A stretch of 64,000 nucleotides of DNA. It comes from Actinophytocola sp. (lineage in GTDB: Bacteria > Actinomycetota > Actinomycetes > Mycobacteriales > Pseudonocardiaceae). The position numbers were made by a program, and so were the translations under genes. Under the pieces are notes generated by a model that saw nothing but the letters and a program-made list of their open reading frames with translations, searched no databases and was not told the origin of the DNA. Below are positions 63,243 through 64,000 of the stretch, piece by piece. Within the stretch, counting starts at the first letter, position 1. The number at the start of each line of letters is the position of its first letter. The stretch spans positions 1-64,000 of the forward strand of contig WHTY01000011.1 in assembly GCA_009377475.1 (NCBI GenBank), in the 5' to 3' direction.

Positions 63243-63920
63243 ATGAAGGCACGTGTTCTCGTAGTGGACGACGACCCCGCGCTCGCCGAAATGCTCACCA
63301 TCGTGCTTCGCGGTGAGGGGTTCGACACCGCGGTGGTCGCGGATGGCTCACGCGCGATGACCGCGTTTCGCGAGTTCAAGCCCGACTTGGTGCTGCTCGA
63401 CCTCATGCTGCCCGGCATGAACGGCATCGACGTCTGCAAGGCGATCAGGGCGGAGTCCGGCATCCCCGTGGTGATGCTGACCGCCAAGAGCGACACGGTC
63501 GACGTCGTGCTCGGGCTTGAGTCCGGCGCCGACGACTACGTCGTGAAGCCGTTCAAGCCGAAGGAACTGGTCGCGCGGGTCCGGGCGCGACTACGCCGCA
63601 CGGAGTCCGAGCCTGCCGAGACGCTGGCCATCGGTGATCTGAGCATCGACGTTCCCGGCCACGAGGTCACCCGCGAGGGCGAGCCGATCGCGCTGACCCC
63701 GCTTGAGTTCGACCTGCTCGTCGCGCTCGCGCGCAAGCCGCGGCAGGTCTTCACGCGTGAGGTGCTGCTCGAGCAGGTCTGGGGTTACCGCCACGCCGCT
63801 GACACTAGGCTGGTGAATGTGCATGTGCAGCGGCTGCGCTCGAAGGTGGAACGCGATCCGGAGCATCCGGAGGTCGTGCTGACGGTGCGTGGCGTCGGAT
63901 ACAAGGCGGGTCCACCGTAA
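63243..63920 (+). CDS. mtrA: Two-component response regulator MtrA
   Basis: 225 residues, nearly identical in plan to mycobacterial MtrA. Receiver: LVVDDDPALAEMLTIVLRGEG, phospho-acceptor D53 in LLDLMLPGMNG, LTAKSDTVDVVLGLESGADDYVVKPFKPKEL. Winged helix: LTPLEFDLLVALARKPRQVF, VLLEQVWGYRHAADTRLVNVHVQRLRSK, TVRGVGYKAGPP. MtrA controls cell division, cell-wall remodelling and DNA replication genes and is essential in mycobacteria. No good ribosome site; a tiny ATG-AAC-GCA-TGA frame overlaps the start. Confidence 0.98.
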   Translation: MKARVLVVDDDPALAEMLTIVLRGEGFDTAVVADGSRAMTAFREFKPDLVLLDLMLPGMNGIDVCKAIRAESGIPVVMLTAKSDTVDVVLGLESGADDYVVKPFKPKELVARVRARLRRTESEPAETLAIGDLSIDVPGHEVTREGEPIALTPLEFDLLVALARKPRQVFTREVLLEQVWGYRHAADTRLVNVHVQRLRSKVERDPEHPEVVLTVRGVGYKAGPP

Positions 63921-64000
63921 GTGAACCCGCGGCTGACATCGCTCGGTGAGGCGATCGCATCGTTGACGGGCCGCGTCGTCACCTTCTGGCGGAACACGGC
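63921..64000 (+). CDS. mtrB: Sensor histidine kinase MtrB (5' end only)
   Basis: GTG immediately after the mtrA stop with no gap. The 26 visible codons read MNPRLTSLGEAIASLTGRVV followed by TFWRNT, the start of a cytoplasmic N-terminus before the first membrane helix, as in MtrB. The rest lies outside the window. Confidence 0.85.
   Translation, partial: MNPRLTSLGEAIASLTGRVVTFWRNT

Noticed and set aside
63235..63246. Three-codon frame ATG-AAC-GCA-TGA overlapping the mtrA start
   Set aside because: Too short to support from sequence alone; may be chance. Worth mapping only if mtrA translation is studied.

Overview
The window is about 70% G+C chromosomal DNA from an actinobacterium, most likely a member of the Pseudonocardiaceae (Amycolatopsis / Saccharomonospora / Prauserella type). 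The evidence is WhiB2, MtrA-MtrB, the mycothiol gene mshB, LpqW, and gene order matching three Mycobacterium tuberculosis neighbourhoods: Rv1085c-Rv1112 (hemolysin III, short-chain Z-isoprenyl synthase, phoH2, fumC, glpX, xseBA, ispH, ychF), Rv1159A-Rv1171 (pterin dehydratase, mutT2, typA, lpqW, mshB) and Rv3245c-Rv3260c (mtrBA, tmk, manA, SIS protein, manB, DUF3499, metallopeptidase-like protein, whiB2). No rRNA, tRNA, CRISPR array, phage or complete insertion sequence was seen.

Layout. 1-15.2 kb: membrane, isoprenoid, RNA-maturation and central-metabolism genes (hemolysin III, uppS, phoH, guaB1, ATP-dependent DNA ligase, fumC, ferredoxin reductase, glpX, xseBA, ispH). 15.2-22.4 kb: DNA repair (rmuC, sbcDC, ogt, ada-alkA). 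22.5-27.9 kb: ychF, then an accessory stretch with a GNAT protein, a 17-residue-repeat protein, a decayed PIN toxin beside an intact DUF433 antitoxin (the pair bracketed by 65-bp direct repeats), a pterin dehydratase and an orphan substrate-binding lipoprotein. 28.0-33.2 kb: a LolA-like protein/ABC exporter operon divergent from a two-component system, with OmpR-type direct repeats between them. 33.3-47.6 kb: mutT, yciI, typA, lpqW, a complete family-5 oligopeptide ABC operon, mshB and a site-2 protease. 47.8-57.9 kb: whiB2, a giant glycosyltransferase and the mannose-activation genes manB, trm112-like, SIS gene and manA, which feed GDP-mannose to cell-wall glycans. 58.0-64.0 kb: a 790-residue membrane protein ending in a lipase-like domain, two tandem LppX/LolA-like proteins (the first without a signal peptide), tmk, mtrA and the start of mtrB.

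Regulatory architecture. At least fourteen genes have a TANNNT hexamer 6-8 nt before an ATG/GTG, the signature of leaderless transcripts, and this fixes many start codons. Intergenic spaces hold several families of long palindromes. One (core GAAGGGATTCTTACTTGC) occurs three times with compensatory base changes, and one of its copies has become part of the ada-alkA reading frame.

Most unusual items: the 21-bp periodic array in two inverted halves at 6680-6884; the palindrome family and its coding copy; the PIN/DUF433 remnant between direct repeats; the YDRLGSR repeat protein; the PhoP-box-like pairs beside the LolA/ABC module; the hairpin between dppA and dppB; and the membrane-anchored hydrolase.
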